Assembly (NCBI RefSeq): GCF_001571325.1 | Contig: NZ_BCTO01000027.1 | Span: 62,001 to 126,000, forward strand | DNA length: 64,000 nucleotides | DNA from: Delftia tsuruhatensis NBRC 16741 | GTDB taxonomy: Bacteria > Pseudomonadota > Gammaproteobacteria > Burkholderiales > Burkholderiaceae_C | Direction: 5' to 3' | Shown: positions 35,759 through 44,794 of the stretch, in pieces | Numbering within the stretch: position 1 is the first letter of the stretch | Layout: each line of letters begins with the position of its first letter | The notes under the pieces: generated by a model | Database searches by the model: none | What the model saw: the letters and a program-made list of their open reading frames with translations, nothing else | Told to the model about the DNA's origin: nothing | Made by a program: the position numbers and the translations under genes

Positions 35759-37360
35759 ATGGACAGCTATGACTACATCATCACGGGCGCGGGCTCGGCC
35801 GGCTGCGTGCTGGCCAACCGGCTGAGCGCCGACCCCTCGGTGCGCGTGCTGCTGCTGGAGGCCGGGGGCTGGGACTCGCATCTTCTGTACCACTGGCCTG
35901 CGGGCTTTGCGCGCATGACCCGGGGCCGGGGCTCCTGGGGATGGCAGACCGTGCCGCAGCGGCATCTGAACCAGCGCGTGCTGCGCTACACGCAGGCCAA
36001 GGTCATCGGTGGCGGCTCGACCATCAACGCCCAGCTGTACACGCGCGGCGTGCCGGCAGACTATGACGACTGGGAGCGCCTGGGCGGCGCCACGGGCTGG
36101 TCCTGGCGCGACGTGCTGCCGTACTTCAAGCGTTCGGAGAACAACCAGCGCTTTGCCAACGAGTACCACGGCTACGGCGGCCCGCTGGGCGTGTCCTGCC
36201 CCGTCAGCCCGCTGCCCATCTGCGAGGCCTTCTTCCAGGCCGGCCAGGAAATGGGCATGCCCTTCAACCCCGACTTCAACGGCGCCGCGCAGCAGGGCCA
36301 GCTCACGCAGTGGAATGCGCGCCGTGCGTCGGCGGCCACGGGCTTCATCGATCCGGTGCGCATGCGCCGCCCCAATCTGACCATCCAGCTGCAGACCCAG
36401 GCGCTGCGCGTGCTGGTGCAGGGCAGGCGCGCGGTTGGCGTGGAGGCGGTCTCGGGCACCAGCCGCACGCCTTTCAGCGTGCATGCCAGCCGCGAAGTCA
36501 TCGTCTGCTCGGGCGCCATAGGCTCGCCCAGGCTGCTGATGCACTCCGGCATAGGCCCTGCCGACCATCTGCGCAGCGTGGGGCTGGCGCCTGTGCATGA
36601 CCTCCCTGGTGTCGGCTCCAACCTGCAGGACCACCTGGACCTGTTCGTGATCGCCGAATGCACGGGCGACCACACCTACGACAAATACCAGCGCCCCTGG
36701 CACGCGGCCTGGGCGGGCCTGCAGTACCTGCTGCTCAAGAAAGGGCCGGCCGCCTCCAGCCTCTTCGAGACCGGGGGCTTCTGGTATGCCGACCCCGATG
36801 CGCTCGCGCGCTCGCCCGACATCCAGTTCCATCTGGGGCTGGGCTCGGGCATAGAAGCCGGAATGACCGGGCTGGAGAACGCGGGCGTGACGCTGAACAC
36901 GGCCTACCTACGCCCCCGCTCGCGCGGCACGGTCCGGCTCGCGGATGCAGACCCGGCGTCGGCGCCCTTGATCGATCCCAACTACTGGGCAGACCCGCAT
37001 GACCGGGCCATGTCCATCAGGGGCCTGCGCCTTGCGCGCAAGCTGCTGGGCCAGCCCGCGCTGCGGCGCTACGTGCACGGCGAGGTATTGCCGGGCGGAC
37101 ATCGGGACAGCGATGCCGAGCTGTCTGACTACGCCTGCGCCCATGCCAAGACCGACCACCATCCCGTGGGCACCTGCCGCATGGGCCCCGAGCACGACCC
37201 GTACAGCGTGGTGACGCCGCAACTGCAGCTCATCGGCATGGAGGGGCTGCGCGTGGCCGATGCGTCCGTGATGCCCTTCATCCCCTCGTGCAACACCAAC
37301 GCTCCCACCATCATGGTGGCCGAGAAGGCTGCCGACCACATCCTCGGCCAACGGGCTTGA
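35759..37360 (+). CDS. GMC-family oxidoreductase (choline/alcohol dehydrogenase-like)
   Basis: 533 residues of the classic BetA-like type. The FAD motif is ITGAGSAGCVLANRLS, the GMC signature 1 region is GGGSTINAQLYTRGVPADYD, and the catalytic residues lie in DHHPVGTCRMG and CNTNAPTIM. ATG 35759 is preceded by GGAGG. It is quite different from the other GMC enzyme in the operon, so the pathway probably includes two separate alcohol oxidations. No signal peptide is apparent. Confidence 0.9.
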   Translation: MDSYDYIITGAGSAGCVLANRLSADPSVRVLLLEAGGWDSHLLYHWPAGFARMTRGRGSWGWQTVPQRHLNQRVLRYTQAKVIGGGSTINAQLYTRGVPADYDDWERLGGATGWSWRDVLPYFKRSENNQRFANEYHGYGGPLGVSCPVSPLPICEAFFQAGQEMGMPFNPDFNGAAQQGQLTQWNARRASAATGFIDPVRMRRPNLTIQLQTQALRVLVQGRRAVGVEAVSGTSRTPFSVHASREVIVCSGAIGSPRLLMHSGIGPADHLRSVGLAPVHDLPGVGSNLQDHLDLFVIAECTGDHTYDKYQRPWHAAWAGLQYLLLKKGPAASSLFETGGFWYADPDALARSPDIQFHLGLGSGIEAGMTGLENAGVTLNTAYLRPRSRGTVRLADADPASAPLIDPNYWADPHDRAMSIRGLRLARKLLGQPALRRYVHGEVLPGGHRDSDAELSDYACAHAKTDHHPVGTCRMGPEHDPYSVVTPQLQLIGMEGLRVADASVMPFIPSCNTNAPTIMVAEKAADHILGQRA

Positions 37361-37374
37361 GGCAGGAGACCCCC

Positions 37375-38343
37375 ATGCAGATCCTCCTTCCCCGAAGCGA
37401 CGGCCGTCTCGTACCACTGGCCATGAAAGCCAATCCCATCGCTCCCGCGGGCCCGGCCCCTGCCTTCAACCGCAGCGTCTACGCAGCGGCCCATGTGGTG
37501 ATCGACCCGTTGGCCGCCACGCATCCCTGGGATGGCCCGCCTGCCATCGATTGGGAGGCGACGCTGGCCTTCCGCGAGCAGATGGACGTGGTGCAGGCCG
37601 AAGGCTGCCCCGTGGTCCTCATGGCCAGCCGCGCCCTGGTCCAGGCCGCGCGCGGCCCGCAGGACTATCTGCAACTCTATGACCGGCTGCTGGACGCGGC
37701 CGACCAGCCCGTGGTGCTGCACTGGCTCGGCGAGATGTTCGACCCTGCGCTGCGCGGCTACTGGGGCAGTACGGACCTGGTGCAGGCCCTTGATACCGTC
37801 GCCGCGCTGATCGCAGCGAAGGCGCCCAAGGTCGAAGGCATCAAGGTATCGCTGCTCGATGCGCAATGGGAGAGGGCGCTGCGCCGCAGGCTGCCTGCGG
37901 GCGTGAAGATGTACACGGGTGACGATTTCCACTACGCCGAACTCATGGCCGGCGATGGGACGGCAGCCGGTGAGGGCGGCCACTCCCACGGCCTGCTGGG
38001 CATCTTCGACCCCATCGCCCCGGTGGCGGCCGTGGCGCTGGCCGAACTGGCCCAGGGCCGCAGCGGAAGCTTCCGGGAACTGCTGGATCCCACGGTGGCG
38101 CTGTCGCGCGAGATTTTTTGCGCGCCCACGCGGCACTACAAGGCAGGCATCGTGTTCCTGGCCTGGCTCAATGGCCACCAGAAGCACTTCTCCATGGCCG
38201 GCGCAATGCAGTCTGCACGCGGGGCCGTGCACTTTGCCAAGGTGTTCGAGCTGGCCGATGCCTGCGGTGCGCTGGCCGACCCGGAGCGGGCCAGCGCGCG
38301 CATGAAAAGCTATCTGTCGGTGGCCTGTGGCGTCGAGGCTTGA
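37375..38343 (+). CDS. DUF993-family protein (dihydrodipicolinate synthase-like), internally shortened
   Basis: 322 residues. VYAAAHVVIDPLA, PVVLHWLGEMFDPALRGYWG, VEGIKVSLLDAQWERALRRR and GVKMYTGDDFHYAEL identify the DUF993 family, which has an aldolase-like barrel. The usual family length as I recall is about 380. Here the conserved block around LGxGVAEAMDTAQRGMGLDW, expected right after DWEATLAFR, is missing and the sequence jumps in frame to EQMDVVQAEG. The gene may therefore have lost part of its barrel. It is the last gene of the operon, with GGAGA before the ATG. Confidence 0.78.
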   Translation: MQILLPRSDGRLVPLAMKANPIAPAGPAPAFNRSVYAAAHVVIDPLAATHPWDGPPAIDWEATLAFREQMDVVQAEGCPVVLMASRALVQAARGPQDYLQLYDRLLDAADQPVVLHWLGEMFDPALRGYWGSTDLVQALDTVAALIAAKAPKVEGIKVSLLDAQWERALRRRLPAGVKMYTGDDFHYAELMAGDGTAAGEGGHSHGLLGIFDPIAPVAAVALAELAQGRSGSFRELLDPTVALSREIFCAPTRHYKAGIVFLAWLNGHQKHFSMAGAMQSARGAVHFAKVFELADACGALADPERASARMKSYLSVACGVEA

Positions 38344-38421
38344 AGCAGGATTGCCCGGATCTTGCCTCGTCTTCCCCAGGCCGGCAGCTCACACCGTACT
38401 CACTCCACGCTCACACCAGGC

Positions 38422-39390
38422 TCACACCACGCTCAGGGATTCATCGCATCCTGGCTGCAGCATCGGCTGCAGCCCGAGCATCAGATCAAGGTTCTGCACC
38501 GCCGCGCCGGCGGCGCCCTTGCCCAGGTTGTCGAACACGGCGGTCAGCAGCACCTGCTGCTCCTGCGGCTGTCCGAACACCGCCAGCCGCATCCGGTTGC
38601 TGCCATTGAGCGCGCGCGGATCGAGCCGCTGCGCATCGGCGTCCTCCTCCAGGGGTTGCAGCTCGATGCAGGGCTGGCCCTGGTACCGCGCCTGCAGGGC
38701 AGCGTGCAGGCTGCGGGCGGTCACACCAGCGGGCAGCAGCCGCAGATGCAGGGCGATGGTCAGCACGATGCCTTGCCGGTAGTGGCCATAGGCCGGCACG
38801 AACACCGGCGCATGGGCCAGGCCGGCATGCTGCTGGATCTCGGGTACGTGCTTGTGGTGCAGACCCAGGCCATAGACCTGCAGGGGCACGGCAGTCGCGG
38901 CGGCAGCGCCCTCATGGTCCAGCAGTCCTGCGCGGCCCCGTCCCGAATAGCCCGATACCGCGTGAATGGCCAGCGGGTAGTCGGGGGGCAGCAGGCCCGC
39001 GTCGATCAAGGGCCTGAGCAGTGCCAGAGCACCTGTCGGATAGCAGCCGGGATTGCTGACGCGCCGGGCATGGGCGATGCGTTCAGCCTGGCCTGCCTCC
39101 AATTCCGGCAGGCCATAGACCCAGCCCGGCGCGGTGCGATGCGCAGAACTCGCATCAATCACGCGCACGCCGGGCCGGCGCACCAGCGCCACGGCCTCGC
39201 GCGCAGCCTCGTCCGGCAGGCACAGCAAGGCGATGTCGCAGTCGTTGAGCGCCTCGGCGCGGTGCGCCGTGCTTTTGCGCTGGTCGGCCGGCAGTTGCAG
39301 CAGGCGCAGGTCGGTCCGATCCGCCAGCCATTCGCGCACCTGCAGGCCGGTGGTGCCTTGGTCGCCATCGATGAAAACAAGAGAGGTCAT
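38422..39390 (-). CDS. argC: N-acetyl-gamma-glutamyl-phosphate reductase, short (type 2) form
   Basis: 322 residues. This NADPH-dependent enzyme makes N-acetylglutamate semialdehyde in arginine synthesis. The N-terminal [20 protein letters not shown] and the catalytic cysteine in [11 protein letters not shown] (about residue 119) are diagnostic of the type 2 enzymes. GGAG precedes ATG 39390. No other arginine genes are nearby; a LysR gene is divergent. In this family a second, type 1 argC elsewhere would be unsurprising. Confidence 0.9.
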   Translation of the reverse strand: MTSLVFIDGDQGTTGLQVREWLADRTDLRLLQLPADQRKSTAHRAEALNDCDIALLCLPDEAAREAVALVRRPGVRVIDASSAHRTAPGWVYGLPELEAGQAERIAHARRVSNPGCYPTGALALLRPLIDAGLLPPDYPLAIHAVSGYSGRGRAGLLDHEGAAAATAVPLQVYGLGLHHKHVPEIQQHAGLAHAPVFVPAYGHYRQGIVLTIALHLRLLPAGVTARSLHAALQARYQGQPCIELQPLEEDADAQRLDPRALNGSNRMRLAVFGQPQEQQVLLTAVFDNLGKGAAGAAVQNLDLMLGLQPMLQPGCDESLSVV

Positions 39391-39509
39391 GGGTTGCTCC
39401 GATTGGGTGTGGAGCGCATGGTGCAGCGCCTGCCGCATGCAGACCAGTTGAATCTGACAAACTACGGATTCATGATTCCTGAATTGCTGGCAACCTGGGA
39501 CACCGCACC

Positions 39510-40394
39510 ATGCGCGAAATCAATCTGGACCGTCTGCGCACCCTGCTGACGGTGGCCGACCTGGGCTCGTTCGCCGCCGCCGCCAAGGTGCTGCACCTGG
39601 CGCCGCCCACGGTGACGCTGCATGTGGCGCAGCTCGAAGAGCGTCTGGGAACACGTCTATTGCACCGCGCACCGGCCGGCGTCACCGCCACATCGGCCGG
39701 CAGCCTGCTGATAGACAAGGCGCGCCAGCTCCTGGCCGAGGCCGACGATCTCCTGCAGACCGTGCAGCGCCAGATCGCCACGCGCGGGGGCCGCGTGCGC
39801 CTGGGCGCCTCCACCGGCGCACTCGCGCACCTCTTGCCCCAGGCACTGGAAACCCTGGCCGCCCGGCATCCCGAGATCGACGTGCAAGTGGCGGTGATGA
39901 CCAGCGAGGAAGCCCTGGCGCGCCTGGCGGCCGGCAGCCTGGACATCGGCATCGTTGCCTTGCCGCAGCCCGTGCTGCGCGGGCTGCAGGTGCAGGCCTG
40001 GCGCCAGGACCCCGTGCTGGCCTTCATCCCGGCCGCCTGGAAACCGCCGCGACACATCACGCCCGCCTGGCTTGCGGCCCGCCCCCTGATCGCCAACGAC
40101 CGTGGCACCCGGCTGTCGCGCCAGACCGCCGAATGGTTTGCCGCAGGCGGCGCCCGGCCGCAGGCACGCATCGAGCTGAACTACAACGACGCAATGAAGA
40201 GCCTGGTGGCAGCGGGCTACGGCGCCGCGCTGCTGCCCCACGAGGCCGGCGCACCGCAGCCTGACCCCCGCATCACCACGCGACCCCTGCGGCCAGCACT
40301 GTCAAGGGCGTTGGGCATCGCGCATCGCAAAAGGCCGGATGACGACGCGACGACGGTGACGATTGAGGTTTTGATGGGGATGCGGGGGCGTTGA
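39510..40394 (+). CDS. LysR-family transcriptional regulator
   Basis: 294 residues. The helix-turn-helix region [20 protein letters not shown] and [20 protein letters not shown] is typical, with a type 2 periplasmic-binding effector domain. It is divergent from argC with a 119-bp gap and may regulate it. The effector is not evident from sequence. Confidence 0.86.
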   Translation: MREINLDRLRTLLTVADLGSFAAAAKVLHLAPPTVTLHVAQLEERLGTRLLHRAPAGVTATSAGSLLIDKARQLLAEADDLLQTVQRQIATRGGRVRLGASTGALAHLLPQALETLAARHPEIDVQVAVMTSEEALARLAAGSLDIGIVALPQPVLRGLQVQAWRQDPVLAFIPAAWKPPRHITPAWLAARPLIANDRGTRLSRQTAEWFAAGGARPQARIELNYNDAMKSLVAAGYGAALLPHEAGAPQPDPRITTRPLRPALSRALGIAHRKRPDDDATTVTIEVLMGMRGR

Positions 40395-40523
40395 CTTTGC
40401 TGATTGATGCCTGATTGACCGCAGGAATCAATAGAGCCGATGAGCGGACTGGAATAAACCTCGGCTTCATCCCAGTCCGTTTCGGTGCCTTGTTGATGCG
40501 ATGGCACCATCACCGGCTTGACA

Positions 40524-40940
40524 CTACGCTGGAATGAAAACGCCTATCGCGTCAACATTTGTGCCGGAACGACCAAAGAAGCCACCCGCTGCTTCAGCAG
40601 GAATGGGGCCGAAGGGTTTCCCTCCGTCGCCTCCGTAGGGGCCGTAGGACTTCTTGTTGGTGGTAATGGTCAGAGAATCAATTCGACTTCCGCTTCGCCC
40701 TTGTATCGTAACGATGTGCTCGTTGCTGCCAAACTCGATCACAGTTTCTTCGCCGCCCCCGCCACCATGGCGTGCACCAGTGAGCTGTGTTCCGTCTGTC
40801 AGAAGCCAAGTGGTTTGGATGGCATCGACTCTGGCTCCGTGCCTGATCGAAATCCTCACAATTCGAACCACTTGGGTCAGATCATCGGAAAATTCGTCTC
40901 CACCCTGACCGCCGACTTGTTGACTTTTCTTGTAAGGCAT
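40524..40940 (-). CDS. Jacalin-like lectin domain protein
   Basis: About 138 residues that form a single jacalin-type beta-prism: GGQGGDEFSDDL at the N-terminus, then IRHGARVDAIQTTW, RSGSRIDSLTITTN and the C-terminal GFFGRSGTNVDAIGVFIPA, which carries the sugar-binding GxxxD loop. Jacalin folds bind mannose or galactose. There is no signal peptide and no second domain, so how it meets a ligand is unclear. ATG 40940 has GGAG 7 nt upstream. Codon use and base composition are less GC-rich than the neighbours, suggesting acquisition. Confidence 0.8.
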   Translation of the reverse strand: MPYKKSQQVGGQGGDEFSDDLTQVVRIVRISIRHGARVDAIQTTWLLTDGTQLTGARHGGGGGEETVIEFGSNEHIVTIQGRSGSRIDSLTITTNKKSYGPYGGDGGKPFGPIPAEAAGGFFGRSGTNVDAIGVFIPA

Positions 40941-41702
40941 ATAAATCTCCGTTGTCAATCGCCCTTGGTTTTTTGGCTTCTACGGGGCGATGTTCATAGA
41001 AGCATAAGGCTCGAAAGCCAGAAGCTGGATTCAATGATTGGCCGAATGGCGACAATGGTTGTAGTGCGCTTCCAATGCAAATGAGGTGCGGTCGACAAGA
41101 GCACGCTCTGACGTTAATTGACCAAACGATCCCTCAGAAATGCGCGAAGTCAACACGATTTGATTTCTGGATATCAATAGCGGTACATCCAGTTTTTCGT
41201 CCTGTCATTGCGATCGCCATGGCAATATTTGCCACTGCCATCATCAGAGGTCCTCAGGCCATTCATTGCTGGCGTTTCATTCTGTCACATTGAATAAGCG
41301 GCGTCCATCGGAAGTCGGCAATTCAATCATTGGATTGAGAATGGCTTCTTCTTTTCAATGGTGGTGGTGTATTCTGATCGCATCAAATAGTTGCTGTACA
41401 CACATTGCTGCCATTGCTCTCATTGCACCCATTGCAGCAATTGATGCCGGTGTGCGGTGGCAGTCTCGATAAAGCCGACAAGTTCGGACCACAGATGAGC
41501 AACCGCAAAGAGGCAAGTCCGCCATCGCGGCTCATGCACAGGCGCTGCCGACCCGAACCGGGCCTTCACCAGGTGCACCAAAGCAGGCCGCAGTGTCCAG
41601 GCTCCAGGCTCCCCGACATGATGGAAGTGCCGGGTTTCTTCAGACAGCCAGCGAGCCGGCAGGGGGCTTCGACCTGATATCAGGGACCTGCAGTTTTGCC
41701 GC
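40941..41702. other. A+T-richer segment without a confident gene
   Basis: About 760 bp between the lectin gene and the MerR-type promoter. Its composition is visibly less GC-rich than the rest of the window up to about 41480. Short readings exist on both strands but none has a recognisable domain or a convincing ribosome site. One plus-strand reading encodes an IAx tripeptide repeat from the 9-bp repeat at 41404. It probably represents inserted or decayed DNA together with the lectin gene. Confidence 0.55.
41404..41448. repeat. Degenerate 9-bp tandem repeat (ATTGCnnnn, five units)
   Basis: Five consecutive 9-bp units begin with ATTGC or ATTGA (ATTGCTGCC, ATTGCTCTC, ATTGCACCC, ATTGCAGCA, ATTGATGCC). 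In one plus-strand frame this reads as a repeated Ile-Ala-x tripeptide. Confidence 0.7.
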
Positions 41703-41733
41703 TTGACCTTCAACTCAAGTTGAAGCTTAAGCT
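41703..41733 (+). promoter_or_regulatory. MerR-type promoter and operator before the NAD-binding/DJ-1 operon
   Basis: TTGACC (-35) and TAAGCT (-10) are separated by 19 bp, the over-long spacing that MerR-family activators correct. The spacer carries the dyad CTTCAA-6 nt-TTGAAG (41708-41725). The same arms and spacing recur before the merR gene at 43934, which ties both sites to that regulator. Confidence 0.82.
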
Positions 41734-41772
41734 CCTTATCCTCTCATCACACAAGATGCTGCAAGGATCGAT

Positions 41773-42699
41773 ATGCAAACCATTTTGGGCGCCAATGGCC
41801 AGATCGCTGTGGAGCTGGCGCGCGAGCTCCACCGCAACTACACGCAGAACCTGCGCCTGGTCAGCCGCAAGCCGCGCAAGGTGAACGATACGGACGAGCT
41901 GGTGTCCGCCGACCTGATGAATTCCGCGCAAACCCTGGAGGCCGTGCGTGGCAGCGAGGTCGTGTACTTCACCGCCGGCCTGCCACCAGACACCGAGTTA
42001 TGGGAGGGGCAATTTCCAGCCATGCTGCGCAACGCGCTCGATGCCACGCGGGCAGCGGGGGCCAAGTTTGTCTACTTCGACAACACCTACATGTACCCGC
42101 AAACCGCGCAGCGGCAGACCGAGGAAACCGCCTTTGCCCCGGTGGGACGCAAGGGGCGCGTGCGCGCCTTGATGGCCGAGATGGTGCTGGCCGAGATGCA
42201 GCGCGGCGATATCCCCGTCGCCATTGCCCGCGCGCCAGAGTTCTACGGCCCCGGCAAAACCCAAAGCATCACCAACACCCTGGTGATCGGCCCGCTCAAG
42301 GCGGGCCAGAAGGCCAAAGTGCCGGTGCGTGACGACAAGCTGCGCACCCTGATCTGGACGCCCGATGCAAGCCGCGCCATGGCAGCCATTGGCAATGCGC
42401 AAGATGCGTATGGCCAGACCTGGCATCTGCCTTGCTGGGACGAGCGGCTGACCTATCAGGCCTTTGTGAACATGGCGGCTGCAACCTTTGAGGTTGAGCC
42501 GCGCTACAAGGTACTGAGCCACCTGGCCATGGTGGTTGCTGGCTGGGTCTCCAAGCCCGTGCGCGAACTGCGTGAACTGCTGCCACGCTACGCGCACGAC
42601 AATGTGTTTGATTCGTCCAAGTTCAAGCGCCGCTTTCCCGACTTTGCTGTCACCAGCTACGCACAGGGCCTCAAGCACATCGCGCAGGAGTCATCATGA
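41773..42699 (+). CDS. NAD(P)-binding epimerase/dehydratase-like protein
   Basis: 308 residues. The Rossmann start MQTILGANGQIAVELARELH has the GxxGxxG pattern of extended SDR proteins (ILGANGQIA), and VYFDNTYMYP holds a Tyr near the usual catalytic position. The family is broad (NAD-dependent epimerase/NmrA-like), so an enzymatic role is likely but unspecified. AAGGA precedes the ATG. It is the first gene of a two-gene operon with a DJ-1-like protein, overlapping it by 4 nt, under a MerR-type promoter. Confidence 0.82.
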   Translation: MQTILGANGQIAVELARELHRNYTQNLRLVSRKPRKVNDTDELVSADLMNSAQTLEAVRGSEVVYFTAGLPPDTELWEGQFPAMLRNALDATRAAGAKFVYFDNTYMYPQTAQRQTEETAFAPVGRKGRVRALMAEMVLAEMQRGDIPVAIARAPEFYGPGKTQSITNTLVIGPLKAGQKAKVPVRDDKLRTLIWTPDASRAMAAIGNAQDAYGQTWHLPCWDERLTYQAFVNMAAATFEVEPRYKVLSHLAMVVAGWVSKPVRELRELLPRYAHDNVFDSSKFKRRFPDFAVTSYAQGLKHIAQESS

Positions 42700-43391
42700 G
42701 CACGCCACGTATCTTGCATGTCGTCACCAATGTCGCTCATTACGACGACCCTGCGCACGCCACAGGGCTGTGGCTGTCGGAGCTGACCCATGCCTGGGAT
42801 GTGTTTGCTGCGCAAGGGTATCTGCAGCAACTGGTGAGCCCGCTGGGTGGAGCCGTACCGCTGGAGCCGCGCGCACTCCAATGGCCGCACTTCGATGCTT
42901 CGGCCAAAGCCTGGCTCGATGATCCCGCGCGCATGGCCCTGCTGGCGAACACTGCGGCACCTGCCGATATCGATGCGAACGATTTCGATGCCATCTACTT
43001 CACCGGAGGGCATGCGGTGATGTGGGATTTTCCCGATAGTGCGGGGCTGCAGCGCATCACACGCAGCATCTGGGAGCGAAGTGGCATCGTTGCATCGGTT
43101 TGCCACGGCTACTGCGGCCTGCTCAATACGCAGCTCAGCGACGGCTCTTTGCTGGTCGCGGGCAAACGGGTCACGGGTTTTTCATGGACGGAAGAAATCC
43201 TGGCCGGAGTGGCCCGGTCCATGCCCTACAACGCCGAGCAGGAGATGAAGATGCGCGGTGCGCGCTATCAGAAAGCCTTGCTGCCTTTTATGTCGTATGT
43301 GGTGGCCGAGGGCCGCCTCATCACCGGGCAAAACCCGGGGTCGGCCAAAGCGACTGCCAAGCAGGTGGTGCAGGCTCTGGCAAGGCGCTAG
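42696..43391 (+). CDS. DJ-1/PfpI-family protein (Hsp31-like, possible glyoxalase III)
   Basis: 231 residues. The nucleophile elbow SVCHGYCGLLN places a Cys-His pair as in Hsp31/HchA-type DJ-1 proteins, and FTGGHAVMWDFPDS matches the family's upstream loop. Such proteins detoxify glyoxals or act as stress chaperones or deglycases. Start ATGA overlaps the preceding gene. Together with the MerR regulator nearby, this suggests a response to reactive aldehydes or other electrophiles, which is inference. Confidence 0.83.
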   Translation: MSTPRILHVVTNVAHYDDPAHATGLWLSELTHAWDVFAAQGYLQQLVSPLGGAVPLEPRALQWPHFDASAKAWLDDPARMALLANTAAPADIDANDFDAIYFTGGHAVMWDFPDSAGLQRITRSIWERSGIVASVCHGYCGLLNTQLSDGSLLVAGKRVTGFSWTEEILAGVARSMPYNAEQEMKMRGARYQKALLPFMSYVVAEGRLITGQNPGSAKATAKQVVQALARR

Positions 43392-43416
43392 GGCCACGTT
43401 CCAAACTGGCGCAGGC

Positions 43417-43911
43417 CTATGCCGCGCTTGCCCGCTTCTTGTGTCCGGTGCGCATGAGCTTGCCCATTTTTTCTTCGGCCGCTGCTTCAGAGGCCAGGGA
43501 TTCGGATTGCTGGGCCAGTACATGGGAGAGCACGCGGCGTGCGTTGTCATGGCAATCCATGTTGTCTGGCCGCGCTTCAATATCGGACAACAAAGCCTGC
43601 AACTGCTTTTTGCTGGTTTGCAGCTTTTTCTCCATGGCCTTGATATCGGCAATTTTTTGGCGCAGCGCGCCTACGACGGCCTCATGGTCCCAGCCTTGCA
43701 GGCCGGGCGGCAAGAGTGCACGAATTTCATCCAGGCTGAAGCCCACCCCTTGCGCAATCGCAATCAGCTCCAGCATCTGCACCATCTCAGGCGGATAGCT
43801 GCGGTAGCCATTCGCGCCACGCTCAGCCGCTTGCAGCAGGCCGCTTTGCTCATAAAAACGAATGCGTGATGTGGACAGGCCTGTGCGTTTGCTCAGTTCG
43901 CCAATGTTCAT
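43417..43911 (-). CDS. MerR-family transcriptional regulator
   Basis: 164 residues. The winged helix (MNIGELSKRTGLSTSRIRFYEQSGLL) is followed by a long dimerisation coiled coil (about residues 75-125) and a C-terminal tail with a single cysteine in NMDCHDNARR. The lack of a Cys-rich metal loop argues against a metal sensor and fits the SoxR/NmlR-like or aldehyde-responsive branch. It is convergent with the DJ-1 operon. A copy of the operon's operator lies 28-45 bp before its start, consistent with autoregulation. Confidence 0.87.
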   Translation of the reverse strand: MNIGELSKRTGLSTSRIRFYEQSGLLQAAERGANGYRSYPPEMVQMLELIAIAQGVGFSLDEIRALLPPGLQGWDHEAVVGALRQKIADIKAMEKKLQTSKKQLQALLSDIEARPDNMDCHDNARRVLSHVLAQQSESLASEAAAEEKMGKLMRTGHKKRASAA

Positions 43912-43933
43912 ACGTGACCTCGGCAGGGATGCC

Positions 43934-43964
43934 TTGACCTTCAACAAGACTTGAAGCTTATCGT
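43934..43964 (+). promoter_or_regulatory. Second MerR-type promoter/operator, upstream of merR
   Basis: TTGACC and TATCGT with a 19-bp spacer, containing CTTCAA-6 nt-TTGAAG (43939-43956). The dyad is the same as at 41708. As a promoter it reads on the plus strand, away from merR, toward a 250-bp stretch without a clear gene; as an operator it overlaps the merR promoter region. Confidence 0.72.
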
Positions 43965-44213
43965 ACTCGCAAGCCCTTCGCTCCAGCGGCAATTTGCGGC
44001 GAGCGCGACGTGCAAGCGAGGCAACCTGACGCAGCTCGGTCAGCCGCTGATGACCAGCCTGCACGCCTGCTTTGACTGCCGTGGCTACCGTATCTGCCGG
44101 GTGTCATGGCCCCGTGGAAGCCGCCGCTTGCGCAATAGACCCCTGCGCGCGAACTGTATGGATGGACAGTAGAATTTCGGGCTCGATAGTTTCCACAAGG
44201 GAAGGGTCTGGAC

Positions 44214-44705
44214 ATGTCCGCAGAACTCGAACAAGAAGTCGTCTCAATCTTCGAAGACCGCCTTTGGCATCACAACGGCTGGGAGGCCCGCGTCATCAAG
44301 AATGAAGACGACGATGGCTGGGCCGTTGCCATGACCCAGGACGGCCAGGTGGAGCCAAGCCTGGTCGGCCCGTGGACCATGGGCCGCGACAAGAAAAATC
44401 CCAAGCCGCTGGACGTTTCCGCTTTCAACACACTGGTGAAGACGGCGCACGAGGTGATGCGCCGGCATGAGCAGCATCTGGCAGCGCAGTTGCACAAGGA
44501 TGTGCAGATCGTGGTGGGCGGGTCACGCGTGACCGTCTCTCTGGATATCGAGCCCGATGAAGACAATCCCAGCGCCACGCTCACCGCCACTGCCGCCGAC
44601 GGCAGCGAGCTGGCCAAGGTGGGAGTCAGGCCGGACCATCAGCTCACCCGGACGTCTGCGCAAGCGTGGGCAGAGGCAGGCTACCCCCGTCCCAGCGAGG
44701 ACTGA
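44214..44705 (+). CDS. Conserved-type hypothetical protein
   Basis: 163 residues; I do not recognise a named domain. It is acidic and soluble, with no signal peptide or membrane segment. Features include EVVSIFEDRLWHHNGWEARV at the N-terminus and VRPDHQLTRTSAQAWAEAGY near the end. The GC-rich codon use is normal for the window and AAGGGAAGGG precedes the ATG, so it is very probably a real gene. The 300 bp upstream holds only the MerR-type promoter and weak short readings. Confidence 0.72.
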   Translation: MSAELEQEVVSIFEDRLWHHNGWEARVIKNEDDDGWAVAMTQDGQVEPSLVGPWTMGRDKKNPKPLDVSAFNTLVKTAHEVMRRHEQHLAAQLHKDVQIVVGGSRVTVSLDIEPDEDNPSATLTATAADGSELAKVGVRPDHQLTRTSAQAWAEAGYPRPSED

Positions 44706-44794
44706 GCCGCGGGCAAGGCCGGGGAATCGGGGGGGGGCTGTTTCACAGCTGCCTTCCAAGGCGGATATGCGGCTTTGCGGCTTTGCCACACGCT

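Noticed and set aside
38380-38428. Repeated CTCACACC-like decamers at the end of the catabolic operon
   Set aside because: Irregular, only about 50 bp, and overlapping the argC stop; no CRISPR-like spacing.
41420-41713. Minus-strand reading of 97 codons in the lectin segment
   Set aside because: Its start lies inside the MerR-type operator, there is no ribosome site and no domain is recognised.
44050-44172. Forty-codon plus-strand reading with a CxxC downstream of the second MerR-type promoter
   Set aside because: No ribosome site and no homology; kept only as a possibility within a finding.
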